Notes under the pieces: generated by a model
Seen by the model: the letters and a program-made list of their open reading frames with translations, nothing else
The model's database searches: none
Told to the model about the DNA's origin: nothing
Assembly: GCF_029961155.1 (NCBI RefSeq)
Contig: NZ_JASBRH010000006.1
Span: 62,001 to 126,000, forward strand
Reading direction: 5' to 3'
Source of the DNA: Pontibacterium granulatum
Lineage (GTDB): Bacteria > Pseudomonadota > Gammaproteobacteria > Pseudomonadales > Balneatricaceae
DNA: 64,000 nt
Translations under genes and position numbers: made by a program
Shown: positions 1 to 7,210 of the stretch, piece after piece
How positions within the stretch are numbered: position 1 is the stretch's first letter
Layout of the letters: every line of letters begins with the position of its first letter

Positions 1-2
1 AA

Positions 3-1010
3 ATTGCCAACAAGATCCTGTATGTGCTGCAGCACCAGGATGGGCAGGCCAGTGGCCGGATTGAGATCGGTGCCAGTATCGGTATCGCCCTGTATCCGGA
101 GAATGCGGGCGATGGTGACCAGCTGATCCGCAATGCCGACATGGCGATGTACCGGGCCAAAGAGAACGGTAAAAACCAGTATCACTTCTACGAAACCAAA
201 TTGTCGGACGAGGTGGTGCGTCGTTACGTGTTGGAGCGGGAGCTGCGGGTGGCCCTGGAGGAGGAGCAGCTTGAGGTGTATTACCAGCCGCAGCTGAATA
301 TCGACGGCACCGCGCTGGTGGGGGTGGAGGCGCTGGTGCGCTGGCCTCACCCTGAGCGTGGCGTCCTGCCGCCGTGTGAATTCCTGCCGGTGGCGATGAG
401 CAGCGGTCTGGCCTATCCGCTGTTTAAGGTGGTGTTCCTGCAGGTATGCCGCTTTATTACCCTGATGGATAAACAGGGTGTGGAGATTCCGAAGGTGGCG
501 ATCAACATCGCCGGTATCGAGCTGATCACCAACGGTTGTTGTAACCTGATCATCGATTCCCTGCGCAGTTTTGGTATCGATCCACGTCGGGTGGAGTTTG
601 AGGTCACCGAAACTCTGCTGATGCACTCCCTGGATGACCTGGCCGAGGTGCTGGAGCGATTGCGTAAGGAAGGTTTGCAGATCTCGATCGACGATTTCGG
701 CACCGGCTACTCGTCCCTCTCCCGCTTGCGTGAGCTGCCGATTGATATGCTGAAGATCGATAAGAGCTTTGTACAGGGTATTGCCCAGGAGAGCAGTGAC
801 GAGGCGATTGTGCGGGCGATCATCTCCATGGCCAACAGCCTGCAGCTGAAGGTGATTGCCGAGGGGATCGAAACCCACGGCCAACTCGATTTCCTGCGTG
901 GCGAGGGCTGCGAGCTGATCCAGGGCTTCCTCTACGCCGAACCGATGAAGGGCGAGCGGCTGGCGGAACACATCGCTAACGCCAGCTATCAGCTGAAAAA
1001 GCACGATTAA
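3..1010 (+). CDS. GGDEF-EAL protein, C-terminal part (5' end outside window)
   Basis: The frame is open from the left edge, so the start lies upstream. The first 60 or so residues are the end of a GGDEF domain (SIGIALYPENA, then ADMAMYRAKENGKN). An EAL phosphodiesterase domain follows with its key residues: EALVRW, FEVTET, DDFGTGYSSL, LKIDKSF, AEGIET and IQGF. These include the metal-binding Glu and Asp residues, so cyclic-di-GMP hydrolysis is likely. The GGDEF signature itself is outside the window, so cyclase activity cannot be judged. A strong bidirectional terminator follows. Confidence 0.93.
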   Translation: MANKILYVLQHQDGQASGRIEIGASIGIALYPENAGDGDQLIRNADMAMYRAKENGKNQYHFYETKLSDEVVRRYVLERELRVALEEEQLEVYYQPQLNIDGTALVGVEALVRWPHPERGVLPPCEFLPVAMSSGLAYPLFKVVFLQVCRFITLMDKQGVEIPKVAINIAGIELITNGCCNLIIDSLRSFGIDPRRVEFEVTETLLMHSLDDLAEVLERLRKEGLQISIDDFGTGYSSLSRLRELPIDMLKIDKSFVQGIAQESSDEAIVRAIISMANSLQLKVIAEGIETHGQLDFLRGEGCELIQGFLYAEPMKGERLAEHIANASYQLKKHD

Positions 1011-1028
1011 GCGCGGCTTTAAAAACGC

Positions 1029-1056
1029 AAAAAAGGGACCTAAAGGTCCCTTTTTT
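1029..1056. terminator. Bidirectional intrinsic terminator
   Basis: Six A, stem GGGACC, loop TAAA, stem GGTCCC, six T. It lies between the convergent EAL gene and the DUF1513 gene and would serve both strands. Confidence 0.9.
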
Positions 1057-1076
1057 CGTGGTGGTTCAGCCCAGGC

Positions 1077-2192
1077 TTAAACCAGCGTCATATGGTTATC
1101 CCAGGCCACCGACAGGTTGGCATCCAGCTTGATGCGCTGTCGTTTCTGGCTGGCCATATCAAAATGATACAGATGCCCGCTACCGGTGCTGATCAGGAAC
1201 TCGCCCGGCAGCAAAGTGGCTGCCAGGCCGCAACCGTCACGTGTTTTACACTGGCCCAGATACTGGTTATCCCGGCTATCCCAGAAAGTCACCAGGTCTC
1301 CCCGTGGTGAGGAGATCGCCGCGTAACGTCCGCTGGCATCAAACCGTGCGCTGCCGCAGTACTGCTTCATCGCACGGTTTACATGGTCGGGTGCATGTAA
1401 CAGCTGTAACGGCTCGCCACGCTGGTGCATCGCCACCAGAGGCACATCGTCGTATTTCGCACCCTGATACTGCAACGCGATTACGACCTTACCGGCAGCG
1501 TTCACATCCAGATGGCGAATCGACAACTGATGCAAGGGCGCAGGCGGCTGGACCTGTTCCAGCAGCTCGCCGCTGTGCAGATCGATGTAGGCCAGCGACG
1601 GTTGCATGCTGTCCAGGTTGAGCTTGTCACGGCCCTTGTCCGGGTGGGTCAGGATGCCACCGTTGGCAACGACCAGCGTTTTTGTATCCGCCATCAGTGC
1701 CAATTCGTGTGGGCCGATGCCGTAGGAGGGGTGATCGGCGACCTTGCTGAAACCCAGTTGGATATCACGCACGGTGATCCGCCCCTGCCCATCGGCGACG
1801 TTATTCTCGCAGCTGATCAGGTACTGCCCGTCCGGCGAGAAGATCGCATGGCCGTAAAAGTGGCGTTCCGTATCCGGTTCAACCTGCCGGATCAGCGTAC
1901 CGGTGTTGTAGTCCACTACGTCGATGAAGCGACCCGGACGGCGGGCCACGGCGGCCAGCCAGGGTTGTGTCGGGTGCAGAGCCACGTGGTGGGCACGCTG
2001 CGGCAGCGTATGGTCCAGCATGACGGAACCGTCCTGCGCTACCATCTGCAGGTGGTGCAATCCATCTCGACCCGTTGCCGCGGATGCAAACAGCGGTGAT
2101 CGTCCCGTGCTGCCGGTTTGCGCCAGCAGCGTTGGAGTCACCCATGAGCCCGCCAGTAACAGGCTGAACTGGCGTCGATTAATCCCCGTCAC
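1077..2192 (-). CDS. DUF1513 family protein, Tat-exported
   Basis: 371 aa, last gene of a four-gene minus-strand operon. The N-terminus carries a twin-arginine motif (NRRQFS) before a hydrophobic stretch, so export folded to the periplasm is likely. The rest has WD/YVTN-like beta-propeller character (HHVALHPTQPWLAA, HAIFSPDGQYLIS, GIGPHELAL). DUF1513 proteins are typically encoded with imelysins and a di-heme cytochrome in iron-responsive clusters, as here. The start overlaps the end of the preceding imelysin gene by 14 nt, which suggests translational coupling. The biochemical function is unknown. Confidence 0.85.
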   Translation of the reverse strand: MTGINRRQFSLLLAGSWVTPTLLAQTGSTGRSPLFASAATGRDGLHHLQMVAQDGSVMLDHTLPQRAHHVALHPTQPWLAAVARRPGRFIDVVDYNTGTLIRQVEPDTERHFYGHAIFSPDGQYLISCENNVADGQGRITVRDIQLGFSKVADHPSYGIGPHELALMADTKTLVVANGGILTHPDKGRDKLNLDSMQPSLAYIDLHSGELLEQVQPPAPLHQLSIRHLDVNAAGKVVIALQYQGAKYDDVPLVAMHQRGEPLQLLHAPDHVNRAMKQYCGSARFDASGRYAAISSPRGDLVTFWDSRDNQYLGQCKTRDGCGLAATLLPGEFLISTGSGHLYHFDMASQKRQRIKLDANLSVAWDNHMTLV

Positions 2193-3255
2193 GGCTATTG
2201 AACCCCAGTTGGATATTCAGTTTTTGCATCGCTTCTTCCAGCTGGCTGTGCAGGGCCTTCATCTGGCCACTCACCTGTTTCAGGGTGGCGTGATCGGCCG
2301 GGTTTTTCACCGCCTGGTACAGCGTTTTGTCGATGCTGCTAAGCGTGCGGTCCAGCTGCTGGAAGTGGGTGTCGATCTGGTTGGCCAGTTCGCTTTCCCC
2401 TTCGGCGATCAGCAATGCTTTGACACTGGTGGTGCTGTTGCCACGGTACAGTTCGGCGAGCGCTGCCAGGTTGAGCTGGATGTTGCGCAGGGAGCGTTCA
2501 CTGCGCCAGGATTCGGCGCGGCGTGGTTTTGCCTTGTTGGCGCCTTTATGCAGCGGACGCAACAGTTTCAGGTCACGTACCACCTCGACCGGCTCGACCA
2601 GGGCTTTCATCAGCTCGGTGGCCGCTTCGGTGCTGTCTTCGTAGTAGTCCTCGCCGCCCGGTGCCGCGTCGATACGTGGCAGCTGCTGTGATTCCCACTC
2701 CTGGGCAATCTCGCGGCTCATGGTAGCCACGTTGCCGGCGATCGCCGCGGTCAGCTGACAACCATACGGGGTCTGGGCTTTGTCGCTGAACAACAGCCGT
2801 TCCAGCGCCGGCAGACCTTTCACGGCGATGCTGGCACCGCGGAAGTACTCCGGTGTCAGGCTGGCAGTATCTTTCTGGCTAAGCAATTCGTTCAGTTGCT
2901 TACTGGTCAGGTTTTTCTTGTCCGGCCAGAACTGCATGCTGAAGTTACGCATTAGAAATTCAATCGGGCCAAACTGTACGTGCTGGATTCCCTGCCAGGC
3001 ATCCATGGTCTTGTGGAATGCAGTTTGCGCGGCGGTCAGTTGCTCTGGTTGCTGGCACAGCACGTCAGTGGCGTTGGCCAGTTCTGCGCTGCTGCTTGCC
3101 AGTGTCTGGTAGCGAGGCAGGATATGATCGCGGGTCAGTTGTACGTTGATCGCCTGCCACTGTGCATCGCTTGGCGATGCGTGGGCTACACCACCAGCAA
3201 GGAACAGGGTGGCCACCGGAATCAGGACCGGCAGCAGGCTGTAGCGTGAAAACAT
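2179..3255 (-). CDS. Imelysin-family (peptidase M75-like) periplasmic protein
   Basis: 358 aa with a signal peptide (hydrophobic residues about 7-22, then AHASP). Imelysin-like four-helix fold with WQGIQHVQFGP and GLPALERLLFSD. The GxHxxE motif of canonical imelysins reads GLPALE here (residues 147-152), so the His is missing and only the Glu is kept. Its ATG overlaps the stop of the di-heme gene by one base (TGATG). In known clusters such second imelysins accompany an EfeO- or IrpA-like partner; a role in periplasmic iron handling is inferred from context. Confidence 0.87.
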   Translation of the reverse strand: MFSRYSLLPVLIPVATLFLAGGVAHASPSDAQWQAINVQLTRDHILPRYQTLASSSAELANATDVLCQQPEQLTAAQTAFHKTMDAWQGIQHVQFGPIEFLMRNFSMQFWPDKKNLTSKQLNELLSQKDTASLTPEYFRGASIAVKGLPALERLLFSDKAQTPYGCQLTAAIAGNVATMSREIAQEWESQQLPRIDAAPGGEDYYEDSTEAATELMKALVEPVEVVRDLKLLRPLHKGANKAKPRRAESWRSERSLRNIQLNLAALAELYRGNSTTSVKALLIAEGESELANQIDTHFQQLDRTLSSIDKTLYQAVKNPADHATLKQVSGQMKALHSQLEEAMQKLNIQLGFNSRDGD

Positions 3256-4721
3256 CAGAGTGACTCCAGGAATCTGATCAGGTTATTTCGTTGCGCCGTT
3301 GGCAGTTGCACCACCGCATTGCGGGCAGTCTGGGCTTCGCCGCCGTGCCACAGGATCGCCTCCAGCAGGTTGCGGGCACGGCCATCGTGCAGGAAGTAGG
3401 TGTGACCGCTGACGGTTTCCGTCAGGCCGATTCCCCAAAGGGGAGGCGTGCGCCATTCGTGGCCATTGGCAGCATACTCCGGTCGACCGTCAGCCAGGCC
3501 TTCGCCCATATCGTGCAGCAGTAGGTCGCTGTACGGCCAGATCAGTTGCGGTGCCCTGTTCTGTGGCTCGGACGGGTCGTCGGCAATGACAAATTTTGCC
3601 CGGTGGCAGCTCTCGCAGCCGCTGTCATAGAAGACCTTTTTGCCTGCCAGCACTTGCGGATCGTCCACGTTGCGTCGTGCCGGGACCGCCAGGTTGCGGG
3701 TATACAGCAGCATCGCATCGGTCATCTGGCGGGAGGCTTCCAAGTTGTCGTGGCGGTCGGTGTTGCCGTTGGGCATCTGCAGGCAGTCGGACTGCTGTTC
3801 GGTGCAGTCACCGTAGGGATTCTGGAAAGCCGGATTGGAGATGCCGATATCGCCGTTCAGGGCGCTGTTGTTTTGCTGGTTGAGGGTGGCGTGCCCCGCC
3901 TTCCAGCCGTAGCGGCCGATATCCACCTGTTGCTTGTCGCCGTTCCAGACGCGGTTGGCGCGGCCGGAGATCCCGTCGTTGTTGCGGTCATCGCGGTCTT
4001 CGCGGGCCAGGATGGCTTTTGAATCGATCGCCTCCAGCAGGCCCAGGCCGATCATCGGGGGGGCCACGCGGGGAGAGATCATCAGCTGCGGGTGCAGCGG
4101 ACCGTAGGCCGGCTCGGTAATGCTGTAAGTTGGTTTGCGCAGGGAGACGGTTGTTCCGTCCGCCAGGGTAACCGGAGTTTCCCGGTAGCTGATGGTCATG
4201 CGGCCTTCACCCGGCAGGCCGGGTACAGCGAAGTCCTGCAGCTGACCGCCGTAGATCGGCTCGGGAATTACACCGATTTTACGTTCTGCCAGCAATCTTT
4301 TCTGTTCTTCGTTTTGCGGTGGAATACTCAGACGCAGAAACATGGAGACCGCATTGTCATCCGGCCAGTTGGTCTTGGGTGGGTGGCCACGGCCATTGCC
4401 AATATGGCACTGACGGCAGGCGCGGGCGTTGTACAGCGGGCCCAAACCATCGCTGGCGGTGGTGGCGGTAGGTGCGGTGACCCAGAGCTTTTTGAAGATG
4501 CCCTGCCCCACACGGAAATCCAGCTGCTGCTTGAATGGCAGGTTGCTGGTGGGGTGCATAAAGGCGCGCTTGTCGACACGCTTGAGATGGGTACCCCGGC
4601 CACCGGCGTAACGCTCGCCTGCTTCACTCTGGGTGAATTCGGGTGCGGCTGGCTGGGCGAATACTGCTTCCTGGCTGCCGATCAGCAGCGCTAGAGCCAT
4701 TATCGAAACACGACTTAGCAT
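3255..4721 (-). CDS. Di-heme c-type cytochrome, DUF1111/thiol oxidoreductase-like
   Basis: 488 aa if started at the ATG at 4721; an in-frame GTG two codons upstream is possible. A signal peptide ends near VFAQ. Two heme c sites are visible: CRQCH near residue 102 and CESCH near residue 370. Other family features are DGLGPLYNARAC and RTPPLWGIGLT. DUF1111 proteins resemble MauG-type di-heme peroxidases. It sits between two imelysins, suggesting a periplasmic redox step during iron acquisition (inference). It lies 79 nt after the first imelysin gene. Confidence 0.88.
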   Translation of the reverse strand: MLSRVSIMALALLIGSQEAVFAQPAAPEFTQSEAGERYAGGRGTHLKRVDKRAFMHPTSNLPFKQQLDFRVGQGIFKKLWVTAPTATTASDGLGPLYNARACRQCHIGNGRGHPPKTNWPDDNAVSMFLRLSIPPQNEEQKRLLAERKIGVIPEPIYGGQLQDFAVPGLPGEGRMTISYRETPVTLADGTTVSLRKPTYSITEPAYGPLHPQLMISPRVAPPMIGLGLLEAIDSKAILAREDRDDRNNDGISGRANRVWNGDKQQVDIGRYGWKAGHATLNQQNNSALNGDIGISNPAFQNPYGDCTEQQSDCLQMPNGNTDRHDNLEASRQMTDAMLLYTRNLAVPARRNVDDPQVLAGKKVFYDSGCESCHRAKFVIADDPSEPQNRAPQLIWPYSDLLLHDMGEGLADGRPEYAANGHEWRTPPLWGIGLTETVSGHTYFLHDGRARNLLEAILWHGGEAQTARNAVVQLPTAQRNNLIRFLESL

Positions 4722-4800
4722 GCTCACTCGGGAATTTAGTGGTGTGAAGAGACATGGGGTAGCCCGACGGCTACCCCTGGTGCATTAAGCACGTGACAGC

Positions 4801-6096
4801 TTACTCGGCCAGAACAGAGGTTGGATTATCCAGGCTGTCGGACCCCTCCAGCTCGATACCGTCCAGGTTCAGGACGGCGATCGCCTGTTCGATGGATTCG
4901 GTCTGGTCAGTCAGGGCATCCACGGCGTGCTGAACGATCTGGTTGCCTTCCGGGTTGTTGGCACCGATCAGCACGTCGAATGGGTTGCCCGCTTCTGCGG
5001 TATCCGCCATCACCTTCATCGCCTTTTCGGTGTTGTCCAGTTTGGCACGCAGTTCTTCATCCAGTGCCGGTGCTGCCGCGCTTACCAGCTGCGACAGGCT
5101 CGCACCTTTCACAACGCTGCCGTCCACACGGGTGTACTGACCCAGGTATACGTTCTGGATACCTTTAGCGTCGTAGTAGTGGGACCAGTGGGTGTTGTCG
5201 GAGAAGCAGTCGTGCTCCTCTTCCGGATCGTGCAGCATCAGACCCAGCTTGGTGCGCTCACCCGCCAGCTCGCCGTAAGACAGGCTGCCCATGCCAGTCA
5301 GGATGGTGGACAGACCGCCCTGCGGGCCTTTTGCCATCAAATCAGCACGCGCAGCGCCGTCCACAGCCCAGTTGCCGACCATCTCTTCCAGGTCATCAAC
5401 CAGCAGGTCGGTTGCAGCGGACAGGTAGTCACGACGACGGTCGCAGTTGCCGCCAGTACAGTTGTTAAGATCGAAGTCGGTGACCGGACGGTTGCCTGCA
5501 CCCGGGTTGGTGCCGTTCAGGTCCTGGCCCCACAGAAGGAATTCAATCGCGTGGTAACCGGTGGCCACATTAGCTTCAACGTCGTCGATTTCGTGCAGGG
5601 TTTCTGCCAGCAGTTTCTTGTTGATGGTGCTTGCGTCAACCGTGATGCCACCCACCTTAACGGTTTTGTTGGCAACGATGTTGGCTGTGTAGAACGGGTT
5701 CTCGTCAGACTCGCTGCCGTAGCCGGAATCCACATAGTCGATCAGGCCTTCATCCAGTGGCCATGCGTTCACACGGCCCTCCCAGTCATCAACGATGGCG
5801 TTACCGAAACGGTACGCTTCGGACTGCTGATACGGCACACGTGCCGCTTTCCATGCTGCCTTTGCGGCTGCCAGATTGGCTTCGGTTGGATTTGCCAGTA
5901 GGGTATTAACAGATGCCTGCAGCGCTTTAGCCGTGGTCAGAGAGTCTTCGTAGGTGGCCAGTGCGATATCCGCATAGGTGCCCAGTACGGCGTCTGCGGT
6001 GGGAGCTGCTGCTGGTTCTTTCTGCATCTGGTCTGCACAGCCGGTCAGCAGCGCTGAGCCGATTGCCAGACTGAGTACTGTTGCGCGAAATTTCAT
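4801..6096 (-). CDS. Imelysin-family lipoprotein (IrpA/ICMP-like)
   Basis: 431 aa, first gene of the operon. The signal peptide ends in a lipobox, LTGC, with Cys20 as the likely lipidated residue. The imelysin GxHxxE motif is intact as GYHAIE (residues 180-185), followed by FLLWGQD. Family members are iron-regulated envelope proteins proposed to bind iron. A Fur-like box lies 59-75 bp upstream of the start, which fits iron repression of the whole operon. Confidence 0.9.
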   Translation of the reverse strand: MKFRATVLSLAIGSALLTGCADQMQKEPAAAPTADAVLGTYADIALATYEDSLTTAKALQASVNTLLANPTEANLAAAKAAWKAARVPYQQSEAYRFGNAIVDDWEGRVNAWPLDEGLIDYVDSGYGSESDENPFYTANIVANKTVKVGGITVDASTINKKLLAETLHEIDDVEANVATGYHAIEFLLWGQDLNGTNPGAGNRPVTDFDLNNCTGGNCDRRRDYLSAATDLLVDDLEEMVGNWAVDGAARADLMAKGPQGGLSTILTGMGSLSYGELAGERTKLGLMLHDPEEEHDCFSDNTHWSHYYDAKGIQNVYLGQYTRVDGSVVKGASLSQLVSAAAPALDEELRAKLDNTEKAMKVMADTAEAGNPFDVLIGANNPEGNQIVQHAVDALTDQTESIEQAIAVLNLDGIELEGSDSLDNPTSVLAE

Positions 6097-6152
6097 GGGT
6101 GATCTCGTCTCTGAGTGTCTGTTTAATTCATTTAATAAAGCGCATGTTAATG

Positions 6153-6172
6153 CAAATGAAAATGGTTCTCCA
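6153..6172 (-). promoter_or_regulatory. Fur-like box upstream of the imelysin operon
   Basis: The plus strand reads AATGAAAATGGTTCTCC at 6155-6171, close to the AATGATAATNATTCTC form of the Fur site. It lies in the only promoter region of the imelysin operon. No clear -10/-35 pair could be assigned. Confidence 0.6.
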
Positions 6173-6249
6173 TACCGATATGATTAAATTGGCTAAATTA
6201 GGCGCAAATTCCTGGCAGTATCAGGGGGTATTAATGGGTCTAGTGAGGG

Positions 6250-6282
6250 AAAACGGGTGTATCGGGGTTGGCTGATACACCC
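6250..6282 (-). terminator. Intrinsic terminator of the carbonic anhydrase-like gene
   Basis: Perfect 9-bp stem GGGTGTATC / GATACACCC with a 10-nt loop, followed on the minus strand by GTTTTCCC. It begins 12 nt after the stop codon. Confidence 0.75.
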
Positions 6283-6294
6283 GGGACGCTGCGG

Positions 6295-6846
6295 TTATTC
6301 AGCGGAGGACGCGTAGTCCTGTTGCAGGTGTTGGTCTTTCAGTTTGACGTAGTTGCCTGCGGTGTAGGTGAAGAACTCACGTTCCTTGTCGGTCAGCGGA
6401 CGTTGCTGCTTGGCCGGTCGACCCACATACAGGTAACCGCTCTGCAGGGTTTTACCCGGTGGTACCAGGCTGCCAGCACCGATGATCACCTCATCTTCTA
6501 CCACCGCGCCGTCCATCACCATCGCCCCCATGCCGATCAGCACGCGACTGCCGATGGTGCAGCCGTGCAGCATTGCCTGATGGCCGATTGTGACATCATC
6601 GCCAATAATCAGAGGAAAGCCGTCGGGATTAAACGGACCAGCGTGGGTGATATGCAGCACGGAGCCGTCCTGTACGCTGGTGCGGTTACCGATGCGGATA
6701 CGGTGCATATCGCCGCGAATCACCGTCAGCGGCCAGACGGAGCTGTCCTCGCCCAGCTCCACATCGCCCAGTACGACTGCGCTTGGATCAACAAAGGTAC
6801 GTGCGCCCAGTTTAGGCGTCATGCCCTGATAGGTTCGGATATGCAT
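6295..6846 (-). CDS. yrdA: Gamma-carbonic anhydrase family protein (YrdA-like)
   Basis: 183 aa left-handed beta-helix protein with hexapeptide repeats (VLGDVELGEDSSVWP, IGDDVTIGHQAMLHGC, IGAGSLVPPGK). The His positions expected to hold Zn at trimer interfaces are present (VLHITH, IGHQAMLHG). Bacterial YrdA/PaaY relatives often lack measurable carbonic anhydrase activity, so the enzyme activity is uncertain. It is monocistronic, divergent from prlC, with its own terminator. Confidence 0.88.
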   Translation of the reverse strand: MHIRTYQGMTPKLGARTFVDPSAVVLGDVELGEDSSVWPLTVIRGDMHRIRIGNRTSVQDGSVLHITHAGPFNPDGFPLIIGDDVTIGHQAMLHGCTIGSRVLIGMGAMVMDGAVVEDEVIIGAGSLVPPGKTLQSGYLYVGRPAKQQRPLTDKEREFFTYTAGNYVKLKDQHLQQDYASSAE

Positions 6847-6857
6847 AGTCGGGTCCC

Positions 6858-6887
6858 GTTGAAATCTTGCGGTTGGTCCCCCATTGT
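6858..6887 (+). promoter_or_regulatory. Candidate sigma32 (heat-shock) promoter for prlC
   Basis: GTTGAAA at 6858-6864 and CCCCATTGT at 6879-6887 with 14 nt between them match CTTGAAA-N14-CCCCATNT at all but one key position. In E. coli prlC belongs to the sigma32 regulon. If used, the leader would be about 315 nt long and would contain the two structures listed next. Confidence 0.55.
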
Positions 6888-6923
6888 ATATGAGGGCCTG
6901 TTAACACTGGTAAAGTTATGACT

Positions 6924-7022
6924 GTTGCCCCTGAAAAAGGGTTAATCAAGGCGTGTGTTGTGTGGTTTGGTTATTCCAAATGAGCAACACGCAACGCAGA
7001 GTAGCTCTTTTTCAGGGACAAC
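6924..7022. repeat. 99-bp full-length imperfect palindrome
   Basis: The ends are 15/16 inverted repeats (GTTGCCCCTGAAAAAG at 6924-6939 and CTTTTTCAGGGACAAC at 7007-7022). Inside are GTGTTG (6955-6960) with CAACAC (6985-6990), and TTTGG / CCAAA around a TTATT loop at 6971-6975. The whole element is symmetric about 6973. It could be a short interspersed palindrome or a folded part of the prlC leader. No clear target duplication flanks it. Confidence 0.65.
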
Positions 7023-7061
7023 CCTATGGGCTGGAACTATTTTTCCGTCTAACGGCGTTAT

Positions 7062-7103
7062 CAGGCATGAATGTAGAGTGCTACATTTCAAACCTTCTGC
7101 CTG
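7062..7103 (+). other. Second hairpin in the prlC leader
   Basis: AATGTAG / CTACATT (7070-7076 with 7081-7087, loop AGTG) is enclosed by CAGGCA / TGCCTG (7062-7067 with 7098-7103). It lies about 110 nt before the prlC start, with no T-run after it, so it is not a terminator. Confidence 0.5.
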
Positions 7104-7210
7104 GTTAGCCAAAAAATAATCTCCAGCAGTATAACGTTACCAGTATTAAAAGGCCCTGTTCGGTGCCGCTTTAGAGCGCCTCAGTACCCAGTTCATGGAG
7201 ACATAAGTCG

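Noticed and set aside
413-703. Minus-strand frame inside the EAL gene
   Set aside because: Antisense shadow of a well-conserved domain; many similar shadows across the window were dropped for the same reason.
6924-7022. Classical insertion sequence or MITE with target duplication
   Set aside because: The end repeats are clear, but no matching direct repeat flanks the element.
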